A DNA stretch of 64,000 nt from Ulota crispa (lineage: Eukaryota > Streptophyta > Bryopsida > Orthotrichales > Orthotrichaceae): positions 29,430,358 through 29,494,357 of the forward strand of contig OY987244.1 in NCBI GenBank assembly GCA_963920765.1, read 5' to 3'. The translations under genes were made by a program, and so were the position numbers. Below, piece by piece: positions 12,421-25,199 of this stretch (its first letter is position 1; each line of letters opens with the position of its first letter). The notes beneath the pieces are model-generated. The model did not search any database. It saw only the letters and a program-made list of their open reading frames with translations, and was not told where the DNA came from.

Positions 12421-13819
12421 GCACTTCAGGGAGCCTAGCAATTGCAAAATTCTGCTACTCCAGTACCTCTCAAGTGGGTCTAAGCCCCAATTGAACCACA
12501 ATCTTTGGACTAAACTCTAGACTCTTGAACCTCTCCTTAGATTACTAGTTTTAGGCAACTTTTGTCCTCCTAACCCCCATTTTACTCTAAAAAACTCAAC
12601 CATACACAAATCCAGTTTAGAAATAACGAAAGCTTCGTCATATGGATTGATTGAGGTAGCAAAACTAACCTAATTGATCTAACCTTGCCTTGGAGGGGAC
12701 CCGGTCTCCACTCTCCTATGAGCCTAGCAATCCAACTATCAGTGCTCCAAATTGCAAGAAATAAACAAAGAGAATTTTGATTTCAACGTAAGTTTTCAAA
12801 AGGAGGCTTTGCTTTCTCTCACATGTGCAATGGGTCTAAAGAAGTGACGGAAGGGAGGCTCTTTATATAGTAGAGCCTTTGTTCTTCCCCCTTTTAATGT
12901 CCTACATTAGTCAACTTGTCATTGCATTAGTCAACGCGTTAGTCTAACAATTTTCGTGTCATTCTAACAACTTACACGTCATTCTCTAGCCAACCTAGGG
13001 TTCTTACATGACAACCCTATTCTAAGTCAAAATCTAACAACCCTATATTTTATTTTCCTATTTTGAATTATTAAAAATTATTAAAATCACTAAAATGGGT
13101 TGATCTAGGCTAATTTTTGGAGAAATGCTCCAAATCTCTTGTGAATGGTGCCATTGGCTCTAGATTGCCCAAATTAGTTGTTTTTTGTATAAAAATTTCC
13201 TAATTTTGATTTTTAAGTTAATTTTTACTAACCAACAACAATTTTGGCAAAAATCACGGAAAATCTGAGGTAAACACTTTTACCTTTTATTTCAAAATTG
13301 ACTTCACCATGATCTTCATAAGGGTTGTGGGAGTCAAGAAACTCCCATCTCCAAATTGATTTGGTCGCCGACGCTGCTTGAAACAATGGTCAACGCCCAT
13401 CGTTTAGTCACTGTCAGCAACCGAGGAAGTTCCTGCTATCAAAAGTTCTTGAAACTTGTTGGGAATGTTTGGGGCTCTATCTAATGCTGCTCAAAATTTT
13501 GGCGGATTTTTACGCTTGCCTGCCTAATTTCTAGGGCTTTTAAACCCCAAATCAGACGCTTTGACCGCCAGGATCAAGGTTGTCCGCAACTCGGATTGAC
13601 CCAAGAATCTTTTTGGTACTTCTCACGGGGGCCTTCTATCATATCTTTGTTGGATTTTTAAAAGTCAATGGCTGGATTGCCAAAACCTGCTCAATTGTCC
13701 TCCAAATGGCAATCACGACCGCGGAATCTTCAATAAACGCCGGAATCGAGTCCCATAAGTCGCCACCGACGTCCTAGCACCTTCTTGTGCCATTGTAACC
13801 TAACCTTAATAGAGGGATT
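12421..13819. other. Repeat-like, no gene
   Basis: Mixed composition, repeated 'TCTAACAA' and 'TTAGTCAAC' words at 12900-13030. No protein domain. Confidence 0.4.
12861..12869 (-). promoter_or_regulatory. TATA-like box in a repeat
   Basis: TATATAAAG on the - strand inside a GC-moderate repeat (12640-13030) that looks like the promoter region of a reverse-oriented LTR. Low support without the second LTR. Confidence 0.25.
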
Positions 13820-14190
13820 GTCCCTCAAATCCCATCTGTCCGATTCAGACGTAGTATGGGGCCCATCTGTTTGATTCGGATGTAGTACGGGACTTTAAAT
13901 AAAAAGGAGAATTTCAACAAGATTCTTAAAACCCTACAGCATGTTTCAAACGCAGTGGGACCTACCTGCCTATTTCAGATGCAGATATGACTTAAAGAAA
14001 AAAAAAGGAACTTCACTAACGTTCTCTAAAAAAGCCCAACTGCCCAATTCGGACACAGTGGGGTCTATTTGCTTGTTTCAGACGCAAATAGGACCTATAA
14101 TAAAAAGGTAAATCCCACCGAGATTCCCTAAAAAGCCCACTACATGTTTCAGACATAGCGTGGCCTATCTGCCTGTTTCAGACGCTGTCC
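13820..14190. repeat. Degenerate repeat with TTTCAGACGC motif
   Basis: At least eight spaced variants of CTGTTTCAGACGCAG or CCGATTCAGACGTAG, several followed by AATAAAAAGG. Period irregular, near 40-120 bp. Origin unknown. Confidence 0.6.
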
Positions 14191-14279
14191 TGATGGACTT
14201 CCCTCCATCATGTAAATACTTGTTATTTCTTTATATTTGTGTTGATTTCAATAAATCAACAGTTGAGGCAAAAGGGGTG

Positions 14280-14545
14280 GTCGTGGTGAGGACCACGGTT
14301 TGGTGACAACGCAGCGGCCATAGATTCCAATGCGCTGCGCCGTCTTGTCACATGCACAGCTCAGGGGGGTAGGTAGCGGGTTGGCTGGGCCAATTTCCTG
14401 CCTCACTAGCTGCCAAGCCGTGAGCCGCCATCACCGCTCGACGAGTTCGATGGGATTCGAACTCGGACCGGCGGGCGGCCAGAGACGACCGCTTTTCCAG
14501 CCAACCAAGTCCACGACTTGGCAACTGAAGACAAGCGTTTGACGC
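14280..14545 (-). mobile_element. tRNA-related (SINE-like) stretch
   Basis: On the - strand GAGTTCGAATCCC (14452-14464) has the form of a tRNA T-arm/B box. TTGGTTGGCTGGAAAAGCGG upstream is an A-box candidate. GC-rich island in AT-rich DNA. Confidence 0.35.
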
Positions 14546-14664
14546 TATTATATGCTCGCAAGAGCACGTGGCCATTTTACGATGGTGTTTATTTTGTAAT
14601 TTAATCATTTTCATATGTTTATCTAGAGATTTTGGAAGGCTCATATATTTTGCCTTTGTTTGAA

Positions 14665-16640
14665 TAAAAATACTAAGGATTTAGAAGTCAATGGGAAAGG
14701 TGTGAAAGGAAAAGGGTTTTGGCATCTATGGTGGGGTTAGGATAAGGAGGAGCATGGGCTGATGTGCCCCACCTCCCTACCTTAGATAGGGTCGAAATTG
14801 TGGAGGAAAGATCCCTTAGTTGTTGGAAGTTAGTGTATGAGTGTTGGTGGGAAGAAAGGGAAAAATCCCGAAACTTTGAGAGGAGATTTTTTTCTGTGTA
14901 TACATGATTTTGAATTGAAATTTGAGGAGGTTGTTCCTTGTGTGATTACCTTTCCAAAATGAGTTTGCAAGTTTGATTTGGAGTTGTGATGCAAAAGTTA
15001 TGAGTGTTTGAATTTTGGAGTCAAAAAGCCAAACTATGAAGAAAGGCTGAGACTTCGACAAGCCATAACTTATGATCTGTATATCATTTTGCAACAAGAT
15101 TTGGAGAGAGTGTTTATCTTATTATTGGCTTTCTAGAAAGTCTTTAAACTTGAGGTTTGAAGCTTGGACGAGAAAGTTATGGAAGTGTGAAGGTTTGGAG
15201 GTGGCTGCCCTTTTGTTAGGAGAAAGCCGAGATTTTGAAGAGCTACAACTTTTGGATAGTATGAGATTTTCTTCTCAAAATTTTAGGAGTGATAGTTTGT
15301 TGTCATAGCTTTTCAAATTGTCTTTAATCATTTCATTTGGAGTTTTATTGAAGAAGTTATAGTGGGTAGAAGTTGCGGGTTTGGGTGCTCTCTAAAAAAT
15401 TGAGACCCACACTTTGATTGACTAGAGCTTTCGGACAAAGTTTTGTTTTGAAGTGCAAATTTTATGGGTTGAAGCCAGTGATATCATCTTTCTAAATTGA
15501 TATCACGTTTCTATGGGTGATGTATAGAACAAAAGTTATAGAGGTTTTTAGAGGCAGTGTTTAGTTTGTAAAGAGGAAGAAGAGCCTCTACTTTGAACTC
15601 GCATAACTTTTGGACAGTATCTTAGATTGAGTTGAAATTTAGAGGGATGTTAGAAGGTTAGGAGAGCTTTTCAAATTGCTATTACACTTAGCATTTGAAT
15701 CTTTGAGCCATCTGTGGCATTAGATAGAAGGTTGCTGCCTTTTCTAGGACTTGTTATTTGTGATTTTCCCCATTGTTTTTATTAAAACATGAAGACTTGA
15801 AGACTTGAAGACATGAAGATTTGAAGATCTGAAGATATGAAGATTTCAAGAGGAATGTTTTGGGTTTATTTTTTATGTATGTGTGGGATGTGGCTTTGTT
15901 ATTCCTAGCCGGTTTTGGAGGCTCGTTTGTCAATTCATTTCCATTCTGTTTTGTAAACCTTGTTGCGGGCAGTTTGGGTTAAACCAAACTTAACCCCATT
16001 TATTGTCGTGGTGACGAAGTGGGATTGATCACCCACATGGTCGAGACTTGCTATGTTCTCACGATCTGGAGTTTTGGCCAGCAGATCGTGAATTTGATTT
16101 TAGGATCCCGTCATACGGACGGCAGCTCGTGTCTGCTGTCCCGATCTACCCGTCCCGTATCCAGTGGGCTCTTATCCCTACCTTGACCCTTATACCCTTA
16201 GAGCCAGCCACAGGATAGGCCAACGGAAGACTGAAGACTAAAGATTTGAAGAGAAGATCAAGATTGACAACGTTTTCAGTCGGCAACGCACGATCGCAGC
16301 AAGACACTCTGCGTGTTCCCAAGGCGCGCTCCTCTCAACCCGACAACGCAGATAGAACTTAAAGGTAAAAGTAAAAGCAAAAGCAAGCGGGGATCTAATT
16401 AATCTCTTTCCGCTGTTGGTACCAAGGGTCAGATGAGAGTTTCCCTCTCACTGCCTAAAGAGTCCTAATTAATAGTAAATCTATGCAAAATAGTGTAATT
16501 TAGCACAGGGTGTAGAGTGTATTGCAAGCTAATTACTCTATTTGTTTTATCTATTATTTTGATATTTTCTCCCAAAAAAACAACCTAAAAGTTAACATCT
16601 TTCCCAAAAATTTAACCTAGGAGACACTGGTATCAATCTA
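14665..16640 (+). mobile_element. LTR-like stretch (possible solo or partial LTR)
   Basis: It contains many variants of CATAACTTTTGGACAGT and AAGTTAT with GATTTTGAA, a run of GAAGACTTGAAGA-type units (15787-15850), and, at its right end, ACACTGGTATCAATC. That end recalls the TGGTATCA start of the tRNA-Met primer site that follows many plant LTRs. No gag or pol frame follows. The left portion is related, inverted, to 20080-21010. Exact ends are uncertain. Confidence 0.4.
15787..15850. repeat. Short tandem GAAGA(C/T)-type repeat
   Basis: About eight units of a 9-10 bp motif such as ACTTGAAG, ATTTGAAG and ATATGAAG. Confidence 0.8.
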
Positions 16641-16754
16641 GGGGCTCACGCCGATGAAAATGCTAAAAATTTTCACCCTACTCTCAGAAAATGACATGTC
16701 ATTCTAATTCCAGATGTTTGTTAGTATGGAGCATCATAAATGGAGAGCATCACT

Positions 16755-17083
16755 AAAGAAGTTTGTTCATATTCAGCTCATGCTCTAAAATTGCTCACCT
16801 TCCCAAATGCATCCTACTGGTACATGTCTTATTCATAGCCTTTCAATAATATACACAAGACAAACATTTGAGAGGTGGGCGGTTTTAGAACACCTATGAC
16901 CATTTCACTTCAAAATTTCATAACTAATACTACAAAGCTCCATAAAATATGAAAACACTTGAGATAGATGCCAATTTGTCTTGTCTTTCAAGGAAAATTT
17001 ATTGAAAATTATTTCAAAATGTTTCACCTCCCCAAAATTCAGTTTCATCACTTAGATGAACGGTTTACAAGCATACTACCTTA
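16755..17083. mobile_element. MITE family I copy 4
   Basis: The interior matches the other copies (TTGCTCACCTTCCCAAATGC to CATACTACCTTA). The left terminus is degraded and its boundary approximate. Confidence 0.6.
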
Positions 17084-20079
17084 GATAGAAATTGGCATTT
17101 TCATTTTCAATTGGTTTCTCATTACACTGCACCAAGATACTTCCTAGATTTATACTGTAACGTAACACAATTAGTTTCTTCTCAAATTTAGTCAATTATT
17201 TAGCCAGTAGTTTCAATTCAATCAATTTTTTTGCAATTTCCATTGGCTAACAATACACTAAATGTTAGTTTTCTCCAAATATTGATAGAGCCTGTGGGGG
17301 TGGCTTTGTTATTTGTGTCTCTCTGGAACATGAATAGTAGGGGGTACCTTTGTTGCCTCCCCTTGGAATAAGACTCAAGGCATGCACATGATATTTTCTA
17401 TAATTAGAAGGGGTTAGTGCTTGCTACGCTAGGCATTCACTATTAGAACTTTATTTGAATTTTCATATGTTGAATAGAATGTAAAGTAAAAATTTAATCT
17501 TGTCTTAAAATGTAACTATAATGTCATGGATATTAGAGAATAAGTACAATATTAAAGAGGTCAGTATGTGATATTACAGAGGTCAATATGATTGTATCTA
17601 CAATATCACATACTATTGTCATATATGGTTTATCTTTATTTCTATTTTATTTTTTAACATTGCATGTTTTTTTTGGTTAGTCAACACCATTGAATGAAAG
17701 TTGAAATCTAGACAACTCTAATTGGTATCTTTCATTCCTTCTATTTTGTAATTACCAAGACTTGGAAAACACAGCCTTGAATTTGTGACTTAAAGACCTA
17801 TAAATATGGAAGATATTACTCCTTCATATCTCTTAGAAATGCTTGAAGTTGTTCTAGGCATCAAATGAGCTAAATTTGTGGATAAAAAGGCCCCAGATTT
17901 TGATAGCCTTCATTCCCTTGAAAAGGTACACAATGATACAGCCATTGCCTATCATCCCAAGCTCTCAAACAAAGCCTACAAGGGCTTCACAACAGCAATT
18001 GGTTTGAACAATACCACAGTAGGCTTTGTGCAAGCGGCATGGCTCTAGAGCTGGTTTTATCAATTGGTAAATAATGTGTCTACTGATAATTGTCAACCAT
18101 AGAATTTGCGTTATAGTTAACTAATTATGGGCTATCCAAAACCCATAAATAATAATCCAACAAAACAATTCAGAGATATGAACAAAGTATTGAGAAAACT
18201 TTTGAGATTTTGTTTAAACGTTAATAAATCTCCCAATTGTTTGTATGAAAAGTCTATAATTAGTCAAATGTGGCATATTTGTTAAATCACACAATTCTCT
18301 TTGGGTTTTTTTAGTCAAATTCAATTTCTCACAAGTTGATTTCCTTTGAATCAAAATTTTGTATTAGTCAATATCTTTAAACACCCGATATTGTAATATT
18401 TTAGAACCTAAAACATCATATTTGATAAGTATGGACAATGCTTACATTATGGAATTACTAACAACCAAATTTAAGCTAAATGTAAATCATTATAGAAACT
18501 CTATAATTGGACAGTGTTGTGCATGGTTTTTTGTGAAAATGTGCATTTTTCAAGCCAAAATCTTGCTTTTTTAAAACATTAATCATAAATTGCAATGATA
18601 GTGGAACCTAGCACCAAGTAATAGTGGAGCTAAATTTCACATTTTTAGACTTATGGTTTTTCCAATTTATTGAATTTGGTTATCTAAAGCTTGGTCTCTT
18701 TTGTGCATCTTTTTTAGAAGATCATCACCTTTGTTAGGTAATGTTTTCTGAGTTATTCTTCCATGAATTCCATTCAAAATTTGGATGAGTTTCATTAAAT
18801 TTTTGGATAAAATTGATTTACATAAATTAAATGGGGATTTCATTTAGTGTTTGGTAGTAATCAAACTTGGTATAGCTTTTTGTTGTATAAAAGCCATGGT
18901 TTAATTGCAATTTGTGCAAGATTTTATTCAGATTGAAGATGAAGCTTTGCATAAATAAAGAATGGTGAAACTATGATTTAGGGTCAAAATCATTACCTTG
19001 TCAGAATCAATCCAAGATCACGACCTAAACAAAAAAAATCTCTACTAATTGCTTGAAAAGATACTTTACTAGGTTTAAAAAAAAGAATGTTTCAATATGT
19101 ATAATTTCGTACAAAACAATAGAATATAACATTTGCACTTGCTAAAAACCTTTAGCGACTCCCTATAGAACAGCACACACCACATTTGTAAGATTCTTTA
19201 TTGATAGTTGGTTTATTATTTCTAATAAAGCATTTATAGACAAATAGTTTTTTATGGACGACAATTAAAAAAACAAAAAACCCATCCATTGCTAAACTTT
19301 ATTTATTTCCAATGGCCTCTTCTTTCAACGTAACATGGAAAATACTATATTGTGAATAGGGATCTGTTGTTAAGTAGAAAAGAACGTGTTTTGAGAACAA
19401 GCAAAGTATTTAGCTGCAACCTCAGTTTGTTACCCTAATAATTTTTTTCATCTTTAGTCTTTAGTTTTTAATCAAATTTTTATTAGTCCATTCTATTGTG
19501 GATTCTAAAAAAGTATTAGAGTCAAGGTATGGATAAAAAATCACCAAATACGGGACAGATAAAACAAGACGACAAGCATAAGCTGCCATCTGGATGCAGA
19601 TATCTTAAGTTTCAAATTTACAATTTGATGGTAAAAACTTTAGACGGTAAAAACAAAGCAAGTTTCGACCATGTGAATGATCAATTTCTTTTTGACACTA
19701 TAACAATAAATAAAAGTGAGTCATGGTTTAATCCATATTGTCCATAATGATGTTTACAAAGCAGAAATGAAATACATAACAACAAGCCTCTAAATTAGAT
19801 TGGTAATAACAAAGTTACGTCTCGCACATACATATAAAAAAAGTCCAAAATATTCATCTTCAAATCTTCATGTTTTAAAATCTTCAAATTTGCATGTTAC
19901 AAAAAAAAAAAAAAAAATTCAATTAACAAGATCATCAATGACTGCAACCTTCGATCTAATGGCACATACGACTTACAACTCACGTACTAAGTATAATATC
20001 ATTTTGAAAAGTTCATCTAACAATCTAACATCCTTCAAAATTGCACCTCATACTAAATGATTGTTCAAAAATTATGAAA
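17084..20079. other. AT-rich, no gene recognised
   Basis: Three kilobases with only short frames. 17840-18050 is slightly less AT-rich but interrupted by stops in all frames. Confidence 0.5.
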
Positions 20080-21010
20080 GAACAAAATAGAGGCTATTCT
20101 CTTTTTTTGGTGATCAACCAGTGCCTTTTTGTACTTCTATAACTTCTTCTTTTATAAATCTTGTTTACAAGTATAATATCAATCTGAAAAGTCAATGCAA
20201 TTGAGTACAATACATAAAATTTTCTTTAAAAAATAAGAGTTTGTCTATAAACTATAATCAAATAAAGTGTGGATCTTCTATGTTAAGAGAGCATTCAATC
20301 CTTTCACTTCTATATATTATAAATATTTCAATAAACCTCTAAATAGCTTAAGTTATAGGGATACAAAAAGCTAATTTAACAAGCTAGCACTCATAAAATT
20401 TTTTAAAAAAAAAAACTTCAAATTGACTGAAGGATATGGCATTTCAAAGCTTTGGCTTTGCTCTCATTAAAAAACAACTTATTTTCAAAACTTCATACCT
20501 CCATATCTTCCTTTTTAGAACTTCAAATTTTTAATTTAATCATCTTTTAGAAAGCTAAGATAAAGGTAAATACATCTTTAGAGTATTGTTGCAAAATGAT
20601 GAACCAAATGTCGGTTATTACTTGTCAAAATCTCTGCATTTTTTTAATATTGGCTTTGGATCTTCAGAAATTCAAGCTCTTTTGCATCTTAACTCTAATT
20701 CAAACTTGCAAACTTATTTTGTAGAATTATTTAAAAATAATAATTTAAGTTTCATTACAAAAAAATTTGTACTCAGAGGGCTATGGTCCAAGGAAGTCTT
20801 GGATTTCTCCCACGCTTCCAAATTTCTACTCACACACACTCATACACAAACTCATACATACACTAAAGAGTCTTTTCTTCTTTTTATCTCATTCCTAAAA
20901 TAAAGGGGTGTAGCACATCAATTCATACTTCTAGCCTCACAATTCCATTAAAGATACCTATCATATTTCTCTTTTACATTTCTCAAATTCATCTAAATCC
21001 CTTACTGATT
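20080..21010 (-). mobile_element. Older inverted relative of the LTR-like stretch
   Basis: Aligns inversely with about 14670-15700. Shared blocks are ATTTTGCAACA, the CATACAC..AC.C segment, GCACATCA and TTCTAAATCC. Decayed and AT-rich. Confidence 0.5.
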
Positions 21011-21946
21011 TTATTCAAATGAAAAACAAAATACATAAGTTTTTCAAACATCTAGATTAAAAAAAAAAACAAACATAAAAATAGATATCATCAAAAGATA
21101 GCCACGTGCTTTCATGGGCGTATAAAATCATTAAATACTTATCTCCAATCGTTAAATTGTGAATTTGATTGGCTAAAGAAACGGTGACATTTAGTTGCCC
21201 GTTGGTTCAAGTTCAAAACCAATTGGACTCATTGAGCTTTTTGAGCAGTCCACAATTTGGCACAGTAGTGAGGCAAGAAATTAGACCAACCAATCCGCTA
21301 TTAGCTACCTATCCTCCTAGGTTGTGCATATGACAAAGCGGTATAGCATCCGTATTTCAACGGACGCTCTATTGCCATTAAATCATAATTTCCACCACGA
21401 TCAATCCATTTTGTCTCAATACTTTGCTTATTAAAATCCAAACATATTACGCTAAAATATATATATTTACATGATGGAAGTATTTCCATCAGAACACCAT
21501 GAGATATGAGCCATGAGTCTAATTTTTTTGGTCAAAATACTCAACTTCACATATAACCTTGTACATAAGGTTTTATAATTATATATTTTAAATTTTCATC
21601 TTCTGAAAAACTTATTTTTTAAAGTTTTTTCTATCGATTTTGAGCTCAAAATTGATTCCTATTGACCAATCTTGGCTCACACCTCACAAACTCTTCACTT
21701 TAAGCTCACAAAGTAACCTTGTCCAACATAACATTAACCCTCCCCTTCAAGTACCTACAAGAGCATTTATTTTTGGAGGAATCTAGTGTTGCCAAATTTG
21801 CAATGGGCTTCTACCATTGACCAATAATCAGAGGGAAAAGCTACGACTGGTCAAATCTATCGCTAGTTGGCAATAAATCACCATAAAAAAATGCCCCAAT
21901 ACCTACACACCCGCCTCTTGTTGTCCATGTATGAACCAACGTCATA
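21011..21946. other. AT-rich, no feature recognised
   Basis: No coding character and no paired termini noticed. Confidence 0.45.
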
Positions 21947-22354
21947 TAAGGTAGGCGCACCCATAAGTGTGGAAATAAGCGTTTTGGAGTAGATAAAACA
22001 ATTGACTAACTTTGAAAAAAATAATGTAAGTTAGGAAGTGGAAACCAAAAATATTGGCATCATTTTCAAAGTTCCAATTAAAAGCATTTGTTCTCAAAGG
22101 TTTTTCAAAGTCCAAAATCACCAAAATCGTAAGAACCATGTGTAAGAGATGCTAAAAACAAGACATGTTGGTTCTTAAATAGTGAGATGGGTACTCAAAA
22201 CCTCATGCTAGTCACCCACAATCATCACTTCATCACCCATAACCATCACCTAGTCACCCACAACCATTTACATTTTTATTAATTAACCCCTGCCAATGTC
22301 AGGTGAAGGCCTTGGGGAGTGGGGATGCAGCGCTTATGGATGCTGCTACCTTAC
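21947..22354. mobile_element. MITE family H copy 2 (long subtype)
   Basis: TAAGGTAGGCGCACCCATAA at the left and CTTATGGATGCTGCTACCTTA at the right (single mismatch region). Repeated CACCCA.AACCA runs lie near the right end. Confidence 0.7.
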
Positions 22355-23909
22355 TAGGAAACGACTATCCTCATTTAATTTTGAACAAATGAAAAAATTC
22401 CTCCCATTACCTTCGTCACCCACTCGATTTTCTAACGCTATGATTTTTTACAATTGTTTTACATCTTTCCCTTTCCAAAATCCTGCCAAAATTTCAGCCA
22501 CTTCACATAAGTTACTCATTTTTCATCACCTCTAACCACTCGTAACTCGAGTAGACTCTAAATGATGAACACCGTGCTTCTTCTATTCCATCCCAATAGC
22601 TTCTCATCCATGCAAAGTAATGATTGAGCCTTTCCACAACTACCTTCTTTTACTTATTTGATGAATTCAAGGTACATAATGTATTCCTTCAAAGATACAA
22701 CCAAATAAATGCAATTTTATATATTTTTAAAGCTATGTGTTAAAAATGGTAAAAAGGTTATATATTCCAAGCATTACTGTCCACCGTCATGTTTCCACGA
22801 TGGGCACCCAGCAATTGCCGGGCAGCCAAGCTCAAAAAAGAGAAGAATCTGAATGAAGTTCGTACCGTGGCTTTATTTGTTGTTTTTTTGTGTGTTTTTT
22901 TAGTAGGTTGAACGACTTCAACAGTAGTCAACTGGAGGAGAAAATTCAACGGTGGAGGCCCCCTCACCAGCCAATCATAACCCACATACCTCTACCAACA
23001 TTGACTGGCCCAGAGCCCCCCACCGATTGATACGTGGCCCAGCAGTTTAATCTAAAAAACATATTCATATAAACAATGAAAGAGTTCGTTGCCTATAGTC
23101 AGTAAACAACGCCATATGATATCTACATGTCACATATCTTCACTTTAACACATTGATGTGCAATTTTTTATTCGGATACTTTTACAAAATATTGATCGTA
23201 CTTTTGATACAAATGAGATTTAACTTTATTACATCCAAATGGTTGTAAAGAAAAGTTGGCTTTTAAAAGCTCAAGCATTATGTTGGATAAGGGGAAGGTA
23301 TTTGGACAAAGCATCGTATTTGTCATCCAAAATGTAGAGTTAAGAACCAGGAACAAGTCCAATTAGTCTTTGATAGAACCACTTAACTCCACATTACTTA
23401 CTGTAGTGAGGTTGTCTAAAGCAAAAAGACAGAAGAAAATAGTCTTTTTGCGATGTAAGAAGCTAAAAAGCTCACTAGGAGGGTTTGGACAACAAATAAA
23501 AAGTAAATGTAGATTTCCTACTTTCTCCTCTTCCCAAACACATTGGGTACAAAATTGGCATATATAGATACACGCATATGTGTACTTGTGTCTGAAAATT
23601 CATATTTATACTATCAATAACTAAAGGCTGCAAAATCAATGTCCTCTCAAAAACATCTTTTAGGTGGAACTCAATACAATACAAGCTGCACAAATTTACA
23701 TATAATTCAAAGGAATGGGGCTTCTATAAATTAGCGTCACAAACATTGACAAAGAAGAAGCAATTCTTCAAACTAACAATTGAAAGCAAGCTATAATATA
23801 GCTTATTCTTCAGCTTGAGCTGCATTGTTTGGGATATGTTTTTCACATGCTAACAACAATCATCCTTCAGTTCCCTACATTCAACTAGTTTTATTTTGCC
23901 GAACTTCCT
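22355..23909. other. No gene recognised
   Basis: A moderately GC-rich patch at 22780-23040, otherwise AT-rich. Short frames only. Confidence 0.45.
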
Positions 23910-23989
23910 TTAACCCCTCAAAGCCTAGGTATCACAAAGTACACGGAAAATGCAGCCAAATTTCTGCTGGTGGAGAATTGAGGGGTTAA
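23910..23989. mobile_element. TTAA-type miniature element, 80 bp
   Basis: TTAACCCCTCAAAGCC to GAATTGAGGGGTTAA. It has the same terminal format as the larger families and is the smallest member in the window. Confidence 0.55.
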
Positions 23990-24526
23990 CAAACCTGAGT
24001 GTTTATAAGATTAACTTTCTTTTAAAGTTTTACTTGTGGTTTTCAATCACAAATGGGTATTTTTGTTTCACCAATTCACAATACACTTAAGGCGTCCTTC
24101 CATGTGAGGGGGCTAGGGGGTGGTTTTGTAAAAGCAAGATTAGGCCCTCATTGATAAATATTGGTAGAAGCGAGGAAGAAGAAAATTGAAACTCAAAAAT
24201 AACCCATACATCATTCACTAGACACACTTGAAGCTAAAGCCACTTCCATGAGCATTGATTAGGCAAAGTCTTACTATTGCTGTGTACACTAAATAGTGCA
24301 TTTAGGTTGCCTTAACAATTAGATTGCCTTACCTTGGCAAAGTTACCTCACAATTCACATTTGGCCACCTAGAGGAGTATGCAACTCTCTATGTGTTACA
24401 CTCATTCCTGATTTTGTGTAAAGTTTTAGCTTCCATGCTCCCTAGCTTTGGCGCTTGTTGCTTCACCCTACCTCTGCTTGCTTCCTCCATTGTTTATCAC
24501 AATAATTATTGACAAAAATTACTGTA

Positions 24527-24742
24527 TAGTGCATGACACTTATAACCAACAACTATTGGCCAAACAAGAAATACTAAGGCACAACACATATACTCATTAG
24601 CTCAAAAGTAATTCCACCACCAAGCGGGAAACACCCTAAACTTCATCTTGGTGGACTTGAAATTTTGATAACTTTTTTTTTGACAAAACCTTATGCTAAC
24701 CACTTGAAATTGGGAGTTGTTGGTTATAAGTGTCATGCACTA
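24527..24742. mobile_element. TA-flanked foldback MITE nested in J1
   Basis: Inverted ends TAGTGCATGACACTTATAAC / GTTATAAGTGTCATGCACTA with TA on each side. Intact J copies have a single TA at this position. Confidence 0.8.
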
Positions 24743-24758
24743 TAGTCTTGGTAAATAC

Positions 24759-25138
24759 TTAACCCTTAAAGGACGGATGGATCACCGTGTCTTGCACTTC
24801 CTGTAGCATTCTACAATGTTTTGCACATGGGCACTAGTAGAATTGCTTCAAAAAGTTGGAAAAGTCAATAGTGCATGGTGCCCTCATGAAAATTGCAAGA
24901 AGGGCAACTTGTGAGTTAACACCATGTTTCTGAATCTTATCACAATTTGGATTACAAAAAAATGAAAGCATCTCAAGAGGTAATTTTTTGTCTTCCATGA
25001 TGTACCATGTGTTTATGGTCACTTCTGGAAAAAAATAAGATGAAAAACGACTTTTTATTTTATTTTATTTTTTATCACATAATCTTTTTTCAGAGTGTGA
25101 GGACGTTTTTTTGGTCCTTCTCGACGTTTAGGGGCTAA
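24759..25138 (+). mobile_element. TTAA-type MITE, family A copy 2 (nested)
   Basis: Same interior as copy 1, with ends TTAACCCTTAAAGG and GGGGCTAA (one base decayed in the right TTAA). It sits inside a family J MITE exactly where intact J copies read TTTAAATAG. Confidence 0.85.
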
Positions 25139-25199
25139 ATGGACAGGTGTGAAATGTTGAGAAATCAGTATGGAAACCTAAATGCACTATTTGGTGTAG

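Larger units (their letters stand above)
24285..25199. mobile_element. MITE family J copy 1, host of two nested elements
   Basis: Ends TACACTAAATAGTGCATTTAGG / CCTAAATGCACTATTTGGTGTA. Removing a 216 bp TA-flanked palindrome (24527-24742) and the family A element (24759-25138) leaves about 320 bp, the usual J length. Confidence 0.85.

Noticed and set aside
14452..14464. Functional tRNA gene on the - strand
   Set aside because: B-box-like motif only. I could not fold acceptor, D and anticodon arms.
16628..16640. Confirmed primer-binding site
   Set aside because: TGGTATCAATC matches tRNA-Met primer sites only for the first eight bases and no gag/pol follows, so it is mentioned only as weak support.
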